The notes under the pieces were generated by a model. It had not been told where the DNA came from, did no database searches, and saw only the letters and a list, made by a program, of their open reading frames with translations. The position numbers were made by a program, and so were the translations under genes. Source: Takakia lepidozioides (Eukaryota; Streptophyta; Takakiopsida; Takakiales; Takakiaceae). Taken from it: DNA of 64,000 nt. Where the stretch lies: assembly GCA_030704615.1 (NCBI GenBank), contig CM060734.1, positions 24,364,001 to 24,428,000 on the forward strand, given 5' to 3'. Below are positions 1 through 9,627 of this stretch, one piece after another (the first letter of the stretch is position 1; every line of letters starts with the position of its first letter).

Positions 1-2080
1 CAGCTAGGGTTACTTATGGCCCTACCTATGGTGATGGAGATCGGGCTTGAAAGAGGGTTCCGGACGGCGCTGAGCGATTTCTTCATCATGCAGCTTCAGC
101 TTGCCTCGGTTTTCTTTACTTTCTCTTTGGGGACAAAGACCCACTACTTTGGCCGTACAGTACTACATGGCGGTGCTAAGTATCGGGCAACCGGCCGGGG
201 ATTCGTCGTACGGCATGAGCGGTTTGCCGAGAATTACAGGCTGTACTCTCGATCTCACTTCACTAAAGCTATTGAGATCCTGATGTTACTCATAGTGTAC
301 AGTGTCTATGCTTCATCTCACAAGGGTGCCATCACGTACGTCTTGATCACCTTCTCAATGTGGTTGCTGGTGGCTACATGGCTCTTCGCCCCTTTTTTGT
401 TCAACCCATCAGGTTTTGAATGGCAGAAGATTGTGGAGGACTGGGATGACTGGAACAAGTGGATCAACAATAGGTACACAAATTGCTTGTCTTTGCTAGT
501 TATTTCTAAAGTTGATGACCTCAACCAAGGTAGTCTAACATCTGTGCTGTGTTTTCGGTGAGTATGCATAATGCTGTAAAGATGAACTGCAGGTGGACCA
601 ATTACACTTGTCCTGTTTCTGCTTCATCACCTTGACCATCTAAAGTATTTCATGTTACTGATGTGGCAGGGGAGGCATCGGGGTGGATGGAAACAAGAGT
701 TGGGAATCTTGGTGGGATGAGGAGCAAGAGCATCTTAAGTATACAGGACGTCGTGGATGTTTGATTGAAATCCTCCTCTCATTCCGATTCTTCTTGTATC
801 AATACGGGATTGTCTACCACTTGCACATTGTTGAAGTATCGAAAACTCACAGCCTCAGCGTATGTTTTCGCTGCTTGATTGCTTGATTGACCCCTCTGTT
901 TGGTGGTCAGGACAACACTGTTTGTATTCCTGAATGTTTTCCAGCTAGCAACAATTTTAAGTCTACTTCTCTATGGAATTCTCCACTTGGTGGTCTTAAA
1001 TAGTGGGATAGACTAACACTGGGTCTGTATGTTATGTTTATCAGGTATATGGGCTCTCATGGCTTGTTATTGTTGCTGTCCTGACAGTACTGAAGGTACT
1101 CTCCCTCTTCTTTTGGCCCCTGACCCCACGCTCTCTCTACTCTTTCTCAGGGGTTTTCTGGCCTCTCATCAATGTAAAATAGTTCTTAATTGTTGTGCAT
1201 GAGACCTTACAGGATCTCTTTTAAGTTGAATTGTAGTTTTTTGATTGTGGTGGGGCTAGCTGTTGGGTGTGGGGCTAATCATATGCATGTGGCGGTGTGA
1301 GGCTACGGCAATTTCATAGTTAGATTTAGTCTCTCGCATACTGCTGTATTTATCCTGTTGCAGCAGTGGCCACATATTTGTGGACACAAAACCGATCTAC
1401 AATTTTCAGTTGGATATGGAAAGTACGATTCTTAGCTGTTGGCTGTGGCTTCTGGATGCAGATAGTATCAATGGGAAGGAGGAGATTCAGTGCGGATTTT
1501 CAACTCATGTTCAGACTGCTGAAGGCTATGTTGTTCATCGGTTTTGTATCAGTGGTCGCAGTCCTGTTCGTGAAAAATTTCACGATTGGTGACCTATTTG
1601 CTAGCATTTTGGCCTTTATACCCACAGGATGGGCACTGCTGCAGGTTTCTACATGTCTCAGCTTGTTTTTCCTCATGGGCTGCTAGACATAGAAGAGAAG
1701 TTCTGTATCTGTGATCACACATAGTTGACAAGCACTTGACGAGCTATGCTTCAGAGCTAATTAATGGTGTACATGTTGGACAGAACCAAAGAGGGAGCAA
1801 GAGCTCGATGATGGATTGTGATCTGAAGAGGTCGATGTGGGTATGTGTGCAGATAGCACAAGCATGCAAGCCACTAGTGGCGAGGATTGGATTTTGGGAC
1901 TCCGTCAAGGCCCTTGCACGAGCATACGAGTTTATGATGGGTCTTGTCCTATTCACGCCTGTGGCTGTCCTTGCATGGTTCCCTTTCGTTTCAGAGTTCC
2001 AGACTCGCCTCCTCTTCAACCAGGCATTCAGTAGAGGATTGCAAATTTCGCGTATTCTTGCTGGCAGGAGGAAAGTATAG
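1..2080 (+). CDS. GSL: Callose synthase (glucan synthase-like), C-terminal part, 5 exons
   Basis: This is the 3' end of a 1,3-beta-glucan (callose) synthase, the plasma-membrane enzyme that polymerises UDP-glucose into callose. Exons join cleanly at 1-473, 670-859, 1045-1095, 1462-1644 and 1853-2080. Together they give 1125 nt in one frame, 374 residues plus a TAG stop. The reading is open from base 1, so the gene continues off the left edge. Recognisable family stretches are LGLLMALPMVMEIGLERGF, GTKTHYFGRT, KYRATGRGFVV, FAENYRLYSRSHF, FNPSGFEWQK, SWESWWDEEQ, GRRRFSADFQL and the final FNQAFSRGLQISRILAG. Several hydrophobic segments fit the C-terminal membrane region. All introns are GT-AG and no lesion is visible, so the gene is probably functional. 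Which family paralogue it is cannot be told from this part. Confidence 0.96.
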
Positions 2081-2339
2081 GCATGAGACTCTCTCCATTT
2101 TTTATATGTGGGAAGGAGTCTCTAGGCATGTATGACCTTAGGTATCGTTCCAAATTGTGTTGTCGATTGGTGGGCAGGGAAGCTACATCAAAGCTAAGAT
2201 AAGGTTCCATGTAATTAAAGTTTCTTCTCTTGTTGGAAGAGAACGAAGCACTCTGTCATCTGCGAGAAGGTTGTTTTGTTGACTATTGTCCTTCCCGAAT
2301 GACTACCAAAATGTAAAAAACAAATTCTTTGCAACTGAA
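2081..2339. other. 3' flank of callose synthase gene
   Basis: No reading frame or repeat is recognisable here. The stretch probably holds the 3' UTR of the callose synthase gene. I could not place a poly(A) site. Confidence 0.4.
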
Positions 2340-3240
2340 ATATATTGACAAATCTCACTTTGCCGATTTCAAATTTGGAATCTAGATATACTTCAAACTA
2401 ACTTCCAAATAGCCACTTGGGGGTAGAAAGAGATAAAGATAAATTTTCTCTAACGTGGCTAACCTCTACCTTGATAAATTCCATAGTAAAGAGGAAAGAG
2501 TTCACCAACGCCACTGAGGATTGTGCACACTGTTGCTTAACATCAACAGTCACCTATGCATAAACAGCCCTTGTAACATAAATAATAGCATCTGCATTCA
2601 TGTCTTGGTGAGCTATGGAATGTAGGAGACTGAAAGCACGGAGTAGGGTCAGAGTAAGGTCAGCGTACATGTTGTAAACATCACCCTAACGAATCTTGAC
2701 AATAGCTATGAAATCACCCAAAGAACATCTCCAAGAATGCACGGACTCCAACCACGGTAGGACACAAGTATCAATCTCACCTCAACATCACAAAGAAGCT
2801 CCGCAATGGCAATAGCTTTGGCTATCCAAACCATCTTCGCTAATAGAATCCGATATACAACCTCCCTTTTGATACGCAACGTACCACAACATTGTGTATG
2901 TATTCAGCCATATAACAACCACCATTATCACTCAATGCTTCACAAGAAAGTATTTGACCTTCTAATATTTAAAAATATTCTTCAAACCCTCATAATGTGT
3001 CATAGACCTGCCCTCTTGCACCAAGTGCAATATAGCCAGAAATTGGACAAGTTTTCTCTTTACCCTCACCAACGTGATCACCATCTGCAGTTTGTTGCAG
3101 GATGAAATCACAAGCTTTAGAGCATAGAGCCTTGGCATGTTGGGAAGCACCACTCCCTTGCTGCAACACCACCAGGCATTGCAATTTTAGCTTCTCTTCT
3201 GCCAACATATCTGGAACTTCCGGACTAAAAGTTTCCCTCA
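2340..3240 (-). pseudogene. hAT-like (DUF4371-type) transposase remnant
   Basis: Read on the minus strand, fragments in several frames resemble the hAT-like plant repeat whose protein carries a DUF4371-type region. Around 2975-3080 there is FLAILHLVQEGRSM and HYEGLKN. Around 2820-2850 there is SISEDGLDSQS. Around 2700-2760 there is LPWLESVHSW followed by GDFIAIVKIR. Around 2600-2670 there is DVYNMYADLTLTLLRAF. The order agrees with the family (substrate-domain N-terminal part first, helical C-terminal part last), but the central part is missing and stops and frameshifts are frequent. The family assignment rests on remembered motif patterns, so the exact superfamily is an inference. The remnant lies tail-to-tail with the callose synthase gene. 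Confidence 0.5.
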
Positions 3241-3789
3241 ATCTTTATAGAGATTAATATCTTATAATCTATGTGATACCTGTAATTATATTACTATCTA
3301 CAGTTAATTATGGCAATTTAGGCCTGTTTGTACAAAATTTTAAAAAGCCACAAATAATAAAACAAGCGTTTAGTCGGGTATGGCTCCTCTTTTGAATAGT
3401 GAAATCTACTTCATCCATAATAAACTTAAGAAAGTCGTCCATTTATTATTCAGAAATTGTTCAATAAGAGAGATTTACATGAGGGAGGTGTTACCTGGAG
3501 GCGTTTCAGCAAAGGAGATGAAGTGACACCTGGGGAAGGCACAACAGGGGCTTAGCGATTTTTGACACTGATGCGTAATCCTCTTTTTAGAATAAAGATT
3601 AGCCAATAAAACCAAAGTTTCGCCCATAAAACTTCAAAGGTTTTCCAAGGTTATATTCAAAGGTATATGGCATCAATGGTTTGGCCAACAAAACTTTAAG
3701 AGTTTTGTCAAAATTTCAAAACTAAATGGGTTGCGACGACAAGGTTGGACAAAATGACTCTCTAGCTAAGACTAAACACATCGGCATCA
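3241..3789. other. No recognisable feature
   Basis: AT-rich sequence without a convincing reading frame, repeat or RNA signal. Confidence 0.4.
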
Positions 3790-4760
3790 CGTCATGACTA
3801 CACGTCTTTGCGGGGCCTGTGATGACTCATGGCAACAAAGCCATGTCTGTGCAAAATTAAGGGTACCCCACAGAACCTGTAAATCGTCTAGTCCCAGACA
3901 GCCCTGTAACATTATCCCCTCCTCTCTCAAAAAGCCGTGCCCTCATGGTTTACTACTTGGGGTCAGCAAACCTCTGTGAATGGGCACCCGTATGCTTATG
4001 AGAGTCATTGTGAGGACTCTGTGTATGAGCCCGAGCCTTGTCTTTGGCTGGTGGGGATGCCTGTCTGCTTGCCGGAGCAGATTGTCCTGTCTTGGGATTA
4101 TATGGGGGCAGTTTCTCACATAGGCTCACACAGGCCTCAGGGCACGATAGACACAGGTCTGCACGGGCTATAGCAGCACATGCTACCACAGGTACGGGGT
4201 ACGACAGCTGTGACCCTCATAACTGTGTGGTCACAGCTCCACGCAGTTCCACACAGGTCACAGGGTGTTGTTACCACAGGAGGGGAACGGGAACGCGGGA
4301 ACGTCACCAACATAGGGAACGACAGTACAGTTCATATTGTCATGACTGACAGTTAGGATGGTGATTGTTAGTTAGACGGTTAGGGCAGCTTGCGGGTAGA
4401 AAAAGCAGAATAGCTACGGAGGGAGGATCACTTCTTGATCGCATGGAGTTGGAGTACAGGGAGGAGAGTACGCGGAGGAGTATGAAATAGAAGGAAGAAG
4501 AGTTTAACCTCCAAAGACATACAGAGCCGTATTACTGTGTGGATTGAATACTAGTCTTAAGGTGTAACAGGCCACACGTTCTTGTAATCGACAAACACAT
4601 TGCGTTTGAACCTCATACACACAGTCTGAATGGAGCCGAACCTCCAGCAGCGGGAATTCTAGAGAGGCTGCGTGTGGTGAATATTAACTAGGCTCTAGCA
4701 GATACCGTACAATCTATCAACATCAAATCAGATTCGAGCGCCAAGCTGGGCCATGCCGCC
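3790..4760 (+). other. Possible LTR or leader of a retroelement
   Basis: This GC-moderate stretch has only short frames and leads straight into the proline-rich ORF at 4761. Its position and composition would fit an LTR plus leader, but I found no second copy and no clear primer-binding site. The call is weak. Confidence 0.2.
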
Positions 4761-5402
4761 ATGATGTCCGAGATTGACAAAAAACTAGGAGCTCATATCA
4801 TATCAATCAAGACTGACATAAAAGGCGACCTGGTGGCCATGGAGTCTAGGGTCGCCCTCACCTTGGCGACCCAGCAAGAAGAACACCATGCGTATATGAT
4901 ATCATTCCAGGATGTCATTACCAAAAACTTGGCGGACAACCTGGCCAATTTCTACAATCACGCAAATGTGGTCCTCAGCAAATTGCCACCACCTCCAGGG
5001 CACTCCAACCAACCCGACAGGAACGGGATCATCAGGTATGTAGCAGATGCTCAGACAGGCAGTTATGCACCAGCGGCCCTGATCGAGCTACCTTTCACAG
5101 CTCCTCCCCGCCATGACTACACAGGTGCAGCTATGGCCAAGTCATCACACAAGGCGCTGCCGGCACCACCGCAGCCCCCGCTTGCTCCCAACGCTCCCAC
5201 GCCAAGGCCCCCGGCCCCCCCCCCCCCCCAAGGAATGCCACGGCAGATAATGCATAAGCTTGCAGCCAGCTCACATAGCACAATTACAAACAGTCGCCCA
5301 CTCCAACACGCATCATGCTACGTTGTTCTCTTGTTGGCCTCCCTAATTCTCTCTCTCGTTTCATGCCATAGCGCTTTTGTACTACAGTCTCCCACTATGT
5401 AA
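4761..5402 (+). CDS. Proline-rich ORF, possibly Gag-like
   Basis: An open frame of 213 codons starts with two Met codons. Residues 1-75 are polar and predicted helical (MMSEIDKKLGAHIISIKTD, then QQEEHHAYMISFQDV). Residues about 125-165 are dominated by Pro and Ala (ALPAPPQPPLAPNAPTPRPP), ending in a C-run at 5216-5228. The last 30 residues are hydrophobic. No zinc knuckle, protease or reverse transcriptase follows. A helical N-terminus followed by a proline-rich linker is compatible with the start of a retroelement Gag. It could equally be a chance frame or a fragment of an unknown gene. The C-run is a likely site of length change. Confidence 0.3.
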   Translation: MMSEIDKKLGAHIISIKTDIKGDLVAMESRVALTLATQQEEHHAYMISFQDVITKNLADNLANFYNHANVVLSKLPPPPGHSNQPDRNGIIRYVADAQTGSYAPAALIELPFTAPPRHDYTGAAMAKSSHKALPAPPQPPLAPNAPTPRPPAPPPPQGMPRQIMHKLAASSHSTITNSRPLQHASCYVVLLLASLILSLVSCHSAFVLQSPTM

Positions 5403-5482
5403 TACAAAAGGTTTACCTTCAGTTCAGCACTGCCTCCTGTATATTTAAGAAAGCATGCGGTAGACTCAGGCTATCCATACAT

Positions 5483-5830
5483 CACTACAACAGATTGCGG
5501 CTTTTATGACTCCCATGGGTGCGCAGTCATGACAGATTTGTGGCAGAAATGCCATTTGCAATCGTAAAATGCTTTTGAAGTCATAATGCAGGTCTGGGGA
5601 AGACGTATATGCGACTATATGGCTCCGGACTCTGCGCAACACAGGTCAAACATGTTTGACCACAAATATTGGCATGGCAGATATGACTACCAGTCACGGT
5701 CATGGCTAGACTAGAATGACGTGCACATATTGCTAGACAGACATATGACTTCATGACTCTCACTCTAATGCATTCTGCCAGATCATCACATGGATGAAGC
5801 ACTACATGACTGCACGTGTCAACACATGCT
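5483..5830. mobile_element. CACTA-like terminus with subterminal motifs
   Basis: The stretch begins CACTACAACA, the form usual for CACTA (En/Spm) ends. It continues with several copies of a short ATGACT/AGTCAT motif in both orientations: about 5506-5512, 5525-5531, 5685-5690, 5744-5760 and 5806-5811. Subterminal repeats in both orientations behind a CACTA terminus are typical of this superfamily. The matching opposite end was not found, so the limits are approximate. It might be the left end of the element that carried the TNP2 pseudogene at 9.6-12 kb. Confidence 0.35.
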
Positions 5831-5946
5831 TTTCTGGTTATATATATAATATATGAGTATTTATATTTTGAAAAAACGGAGACTCTAATCACTAGAATGA
5901 ATTAAAAAAAAACAAAAGAAAAACAAAGTGCAAAAAGATTAAAAAA

Positions 5947-6184
5947 AAAACACATCGGCTGATAAGTGGCACAGTGTGTCGCCCTGGTGGTTTGGGGTTC
6001 AAACCCGCTGCCCTTATCCCGTGTGTGGGATTGTTCGTGACGGTATGTCTGGGCGTTGATCGTCATGTAGGTCTTATGGCCCTTAAATGAAGGCGGGTGA
6101 ATTTTTCCCCCTCCTCAAGGGCCCGTGGTTTCCTTTAAGGAAAAAAAAAAAAAACAAAAAACAAAAAGGGGCTTTTAGGGTTTA
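5947..6184 (+). mobile_element. tRNA-derived SINE with A-rich tail
   Basis: An internal RNA polymerase III promoter pattern is visible: an A-box-like stretch near 5967-5980 (GTGGCACAGTG) and a good B box, GGTTCAAACCC, at about 5997-6007. The body ends in an A-rich tail near 6139-6170. A 16-bp near-identical direct repeat flanks the unit (5931-5946 and 6185-6200, one mismatch), which could be the target-site duplication. It is A-rich, so chance similarity is possible. No protein is expected; such elements are moved by LINE machinery. Confidence 0.55.
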
Positions 6185-6294
6185 CAAAAAGGTTAAAAAA
6201 CTTAAAAAGTTGCCCATCACGGTAGCGTGAACAAACTTAGAGCAAGCGGGAGGGAGAGAGAGAGAGGGCTGGGACTTAGAGCGAACGAGCGGGA

Positions 6295-7252
6295 GTGAGG
6301 GCAAATATGCATGGGAGGCCCGCAGTTGGAGCAACCTTCGCATCTGAAGCAATCAACCCTAGAAATGCTAGGGTATGTGTGGGAGAAAGTGCTTTCGCCA
6401 AAGTTCATGGCACATCCTTCTACGAGTGGATGGAGGATGCGGCTGGCCAACATTATGGAAAAGTGTTCCATGGATCAATGACGGCGCTTTCTCTCACATC
6501 GATGCAGGATATTCTGAACACATACAGTGGGTTCAAGGGACTTGGAAGCATTGTAGACGTTGGAGGAGGTGTGGGAGCATGCATGGAAATGTTGGTGAAA
6601 AAGTATCCGAGCATTCAAGCCATCAGCTTTGACCAACCCCATGTTGTGGAGCTGGCTCCTCACTTACCTGGTATCTCCGTCGCGTACATGTATTCCCTTG
6701 GTTTTTCAAGTTCACTGATTTGAAGATGTGAAATGTGCTCAATTTGCTATCTTCCTCCTCGGAGGGTTCTTAGTTTTGTTGACTAAATCTCTTCCTTTCC
6801 CCTGCGAGGCAAAAAATAAAATAAAAATGTGCTCAATCAATAAATGTTGCGGTAAGGATCCCCTGGATTCAGCGACCACCAGTTGTGCTTTGCAACATGA
6901 GTAGGAAGACTGCGGACCTCTTTGGTGTCCAACAATTTGTACCATGTTCTGTAGTCAGGCTGGGCCTTCTTCTGGTGTTGCAGTTAGGGGGTGTTCGAAC
7001 TTTGAAAAGAACTTCGGGTATTCAGAGCAGGATTACCATTGGAATAGTTATGAAGAGGCGGAGAGAGAAGCTGAGCTTGGACCACAATCATAACTTGATT
7101 CTACGAGTGTGACCAAAAAGCTCCTCATATTGTTCAATTTACGTAGGGCATTCTGGGGTAACCATGGGTGCGTTGTAATGGGTGCAGGAGTGAAGCTAGT
7201 TGGTGGAAACATGTTCGAGAGCGTGCCCTCTACAGATGCTACCTTCCTGAAG
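6295..7252 (+). pseudogene. Caffeic-acid-type O-methyltransferase fragment
   Basis: Two joined exons, 6295-6670 and 7188-7252, encode the middle of a class II plant O-methyltransferase (COMT type), an enzyme that transfers methyl from S-adenosylmethionine to phenolics. Visible family blocks are FAKVHGTSFYEW, GSMTALSLTSMQDIL, the SAM-binding glycine motif VDVGGGVGACMEML, YPSIQAISFDQPHVVELAP and, in exon two, VKLVGGNMFESVPSTDATFLK. The splice is GT-AG and keeps the frame. The N-terminal dimerisation domain is absent, and after FLK the frame stops without the expected WILHDW block. A possible degenerate copy of that block (FLKILHDGG) lies at 7689-7715 in another context. The piece is therefore a truncated gene fragment, perhaps captured by a transposon. 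Confidence 0.75.
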
Positions 7253-8445
7253 GCTCGTTTCGCCCTTTACTCTTAGGAATTTTTATAACTAGTGCATCGA
7301 ATCCATCACAATCGTTCCCGAAGTAAGAGTAGAGTACTTATCTACATTCCAAGATCTTTGGAATCATTCCAGCTTCAACTGTACTGCTGCCATGCACATC
7401 TTTTTGCTTGTATAAGTCGTCATACATTTGTGTTGACCTCCCAAGCTTAGCTGCTGCAGGCAACCTCTGAACCTCTAACTTGAGATCCTTTCCCAGCTTG
7501 TAACGTACATGATATTAAATCAAATAGAAGTCAACTGGAATTTGCGAGCTCTTGAAGCAAGTGACGTGACAGGGCTTAGGTTTCGGCTGGGAGCTCGCCG
7601 TTCTTGGGAGAGTCAGCTTCGTCTTAGCAGGTCGTGTTTCAATCTCTACCCGCTCGGCTCTGATTTTACAGCACGGAGCAGAGCCGGCATGAGTTTCTTG
7701 AAGATCCTTCACGATGGTGGGACAACCGCAATCGCAAGGTGTGGTTTTTTCTTAATGTACGATGTGAAGAAGTTTGTCCATCTTGCAAATGTGGGTTGTT
7801 GGCTCCTGTTAGTACCATGATTTGGTATTCTTCCTGATGTTTACAAGGTTCTTGGGAGAGTTAGCTTGGTCTTAGTAGGCCGTGTTTCAATCTCTGCCCA
7901 CTCAGCTACACCGTGGTGGTTCTCACTAACCAATCCGACATTACCTAACTACAGATACAAGCAGCACACACAAGAGGTCCTCTTGGGTTCATGGTCAGTC
8001 AAATCCTCCATGGGTCATGACACAAGGACCACAGTCCAATGGGACCGTGGTGGATGGGCCAAGACTCACCGCGACTCATCACCGGGAATCGAGGGTCTTC
8101 GTGGTGGTTCGCCATAAAATGGCATGGTTGTTTGTGGAACCCCCGCGGACAGTCACAAAAGTATATATAGGGAGTAGTAACCCCGAGAATGGTGCAAGCC
8201 CGTTGGTGACCAAAAACTAGTGAGTAAGCGAGCGAGCCGGAAAGCGACCAAGGAGTGGGGAGCTATTCCGGACTGCCATCTACCAAAGGGAATTTCCACT
8301 AGGCCCAAATTGGTGGAGGGGCTGTTGGGGAAAAAAAAAGGGACCGTTATGTCCCGGTGAGCAGCCGAAGCTCCGAGTTGGCCCCGCGGCCAGGTTGGGA
8401 GTTAGGCGCGCTCATCAAAGCGAGTAACTATGACTTGAAGGGGAG
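7253..8445. other. Non-coding stretch with 60-bp direct repeat and LTR-like features
   Basis: A segment of about 60 bp at 7599-7659 recurs at 7849-7909, about 85 percent identical by eye and 250 bp apart. Further on there is a TATA-like GTATATATAG at about 8160, and then a purine-rich run at 8313-8330 followed by TGTTGGGG. This would suit parts of an LTR element, but I could not pair LTR ends. No coding function is seen. Confidence 0.3.
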
Positions 8446-8450
8446 CTTAC

Positions 8451-9580
8451 CGAAGTGAGGTGCGCGACATACATCATGTCCGTTGACACATAAAATGTAG
8501 GGTAGGATGTATGGGGCTTCGAGGCGTAATGTACGGAACTCCGCGGAGGTGTAGTATGGACCGTAGTAGGGAAACAAGTCCACCATGCTGTTTTTCCGAG
8601 GAGGAACTACAATATCATTGACCGTGAATAAACCATGACCCATAGCAGGGTCTGTAGTGGCTCTCACAACATATCGTCTCCCCCAATATTCGAACTCCAC
8701 ATTTTCTCGGATGGGGGTGGGAGGGTCGAGATGATTCCCCCAACAACGAGGCTGGACGGTCCTCAGTAACATAGTCCTATGCCCTTCCCATCGGGGGCAA
8801 GGATCCGGGTCAGGCTGCCCAAGCCGAAGGGGAGGAAACCTAGGGCAAAGCCGACCCCTCCTAAGGGTTTGGGGGGCACATGCACGTGGAGGTGGAGGTG
8901 GAGGTGGAGGTGATGGTGGTGGTGGAGGTGGTACTACTGGCGGAAGAGATGAAAGTGGAGGTGGTTGAGGATGTAATGCCGGAGGTGCACTCGGGGGTAC
9001 AACGTCCGGATCAGGCAAAGAAACAGATGGGGGGGGGGGGGGGGGGGGGGGTGGGTCTTCTCGTCGCCGGCCATAACGCCTACGACACCTATGATACCCC
9101 TCGACCCTATGCATATCATCTACGTGCTGCTGGGGAAACCAACTGGTCACATCGGGCACATGCTCTGGCACAAATTCTGCAAGTAGACCGGCGCGAAATG
9201 CCTCCTGTGCAATGTGATTGCGAGCTTGGGCATCAAGTCGTGGCTGCAATATGCGTAGTGAACGACGCATCAATACTTATGTCGTAATTTGGATTCATAT
9301 ATGCTTACCAATCATACTATATTATTAGATAAACCTAAATATACCTTAAATGAATGTTAATGAGAGGGGTGGGAAAAACACTCACATTTGCCGCATCCGC
9401 AATCTCGTTCTTCTTGTAATGTTTTTCGACAACATGCGGTCGCCGCCTTGGTGGTCTGGTGCCGCCCGACGGTATCCGTTCCCAACACTTAGTGCACCAA
9501 CACTCAATCATGTCGAGGGGGTCAAAGGTGGACATGGTTGGATGGGGTGGCCCGCGAGCCAGCTCTGCTCCGTGCTGCAA
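8451..9580 (-). CDS. Hypothetical protein, poly-proline linker and SET-like segment
   Basis: Two minus-strand exons join in frame: 9580-9386 (start uncertain, ending IADAAN before a GTGAG donor) and 9243-8451 (starting PRLDAQARNHIAQEAFRAGL and ending at a GTAAG donor). Further exons are expected downstream but were not found, so the gene is partial. The middle is a long proline tract encoded by GGT/GGA repeats at 8880-9050, including a long G run. The last 75 residues read YWGRRYVVRATTDP, GHGLFTVNDI, YYGPYYTSAEFRTL and YILPYILCVNGHD. That order (ring-like start, GxGLF, DI, YxG, EF, Y) resembles the first half of a SET methyltransferase domain. The cofactor-binding NHxC half is not seen. The gene lies head-to-head with the TNP2 pseudogene. 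The SET call is inference from a motif pattern. Confidence 0.45.
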
Positions 9581-9627
9581 ATGAAGGCCGAAAACAACCC
9601 AAATACATCAGGCGGGAGCCGTGGATG

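Noticed and set aside
8880-9287. Plus-strand frame of Val/Glu-rich protein
   Set aside because: It is the reverse reading of the poly-proline-encoding GGTGGA repeats of the minus-strand gene.
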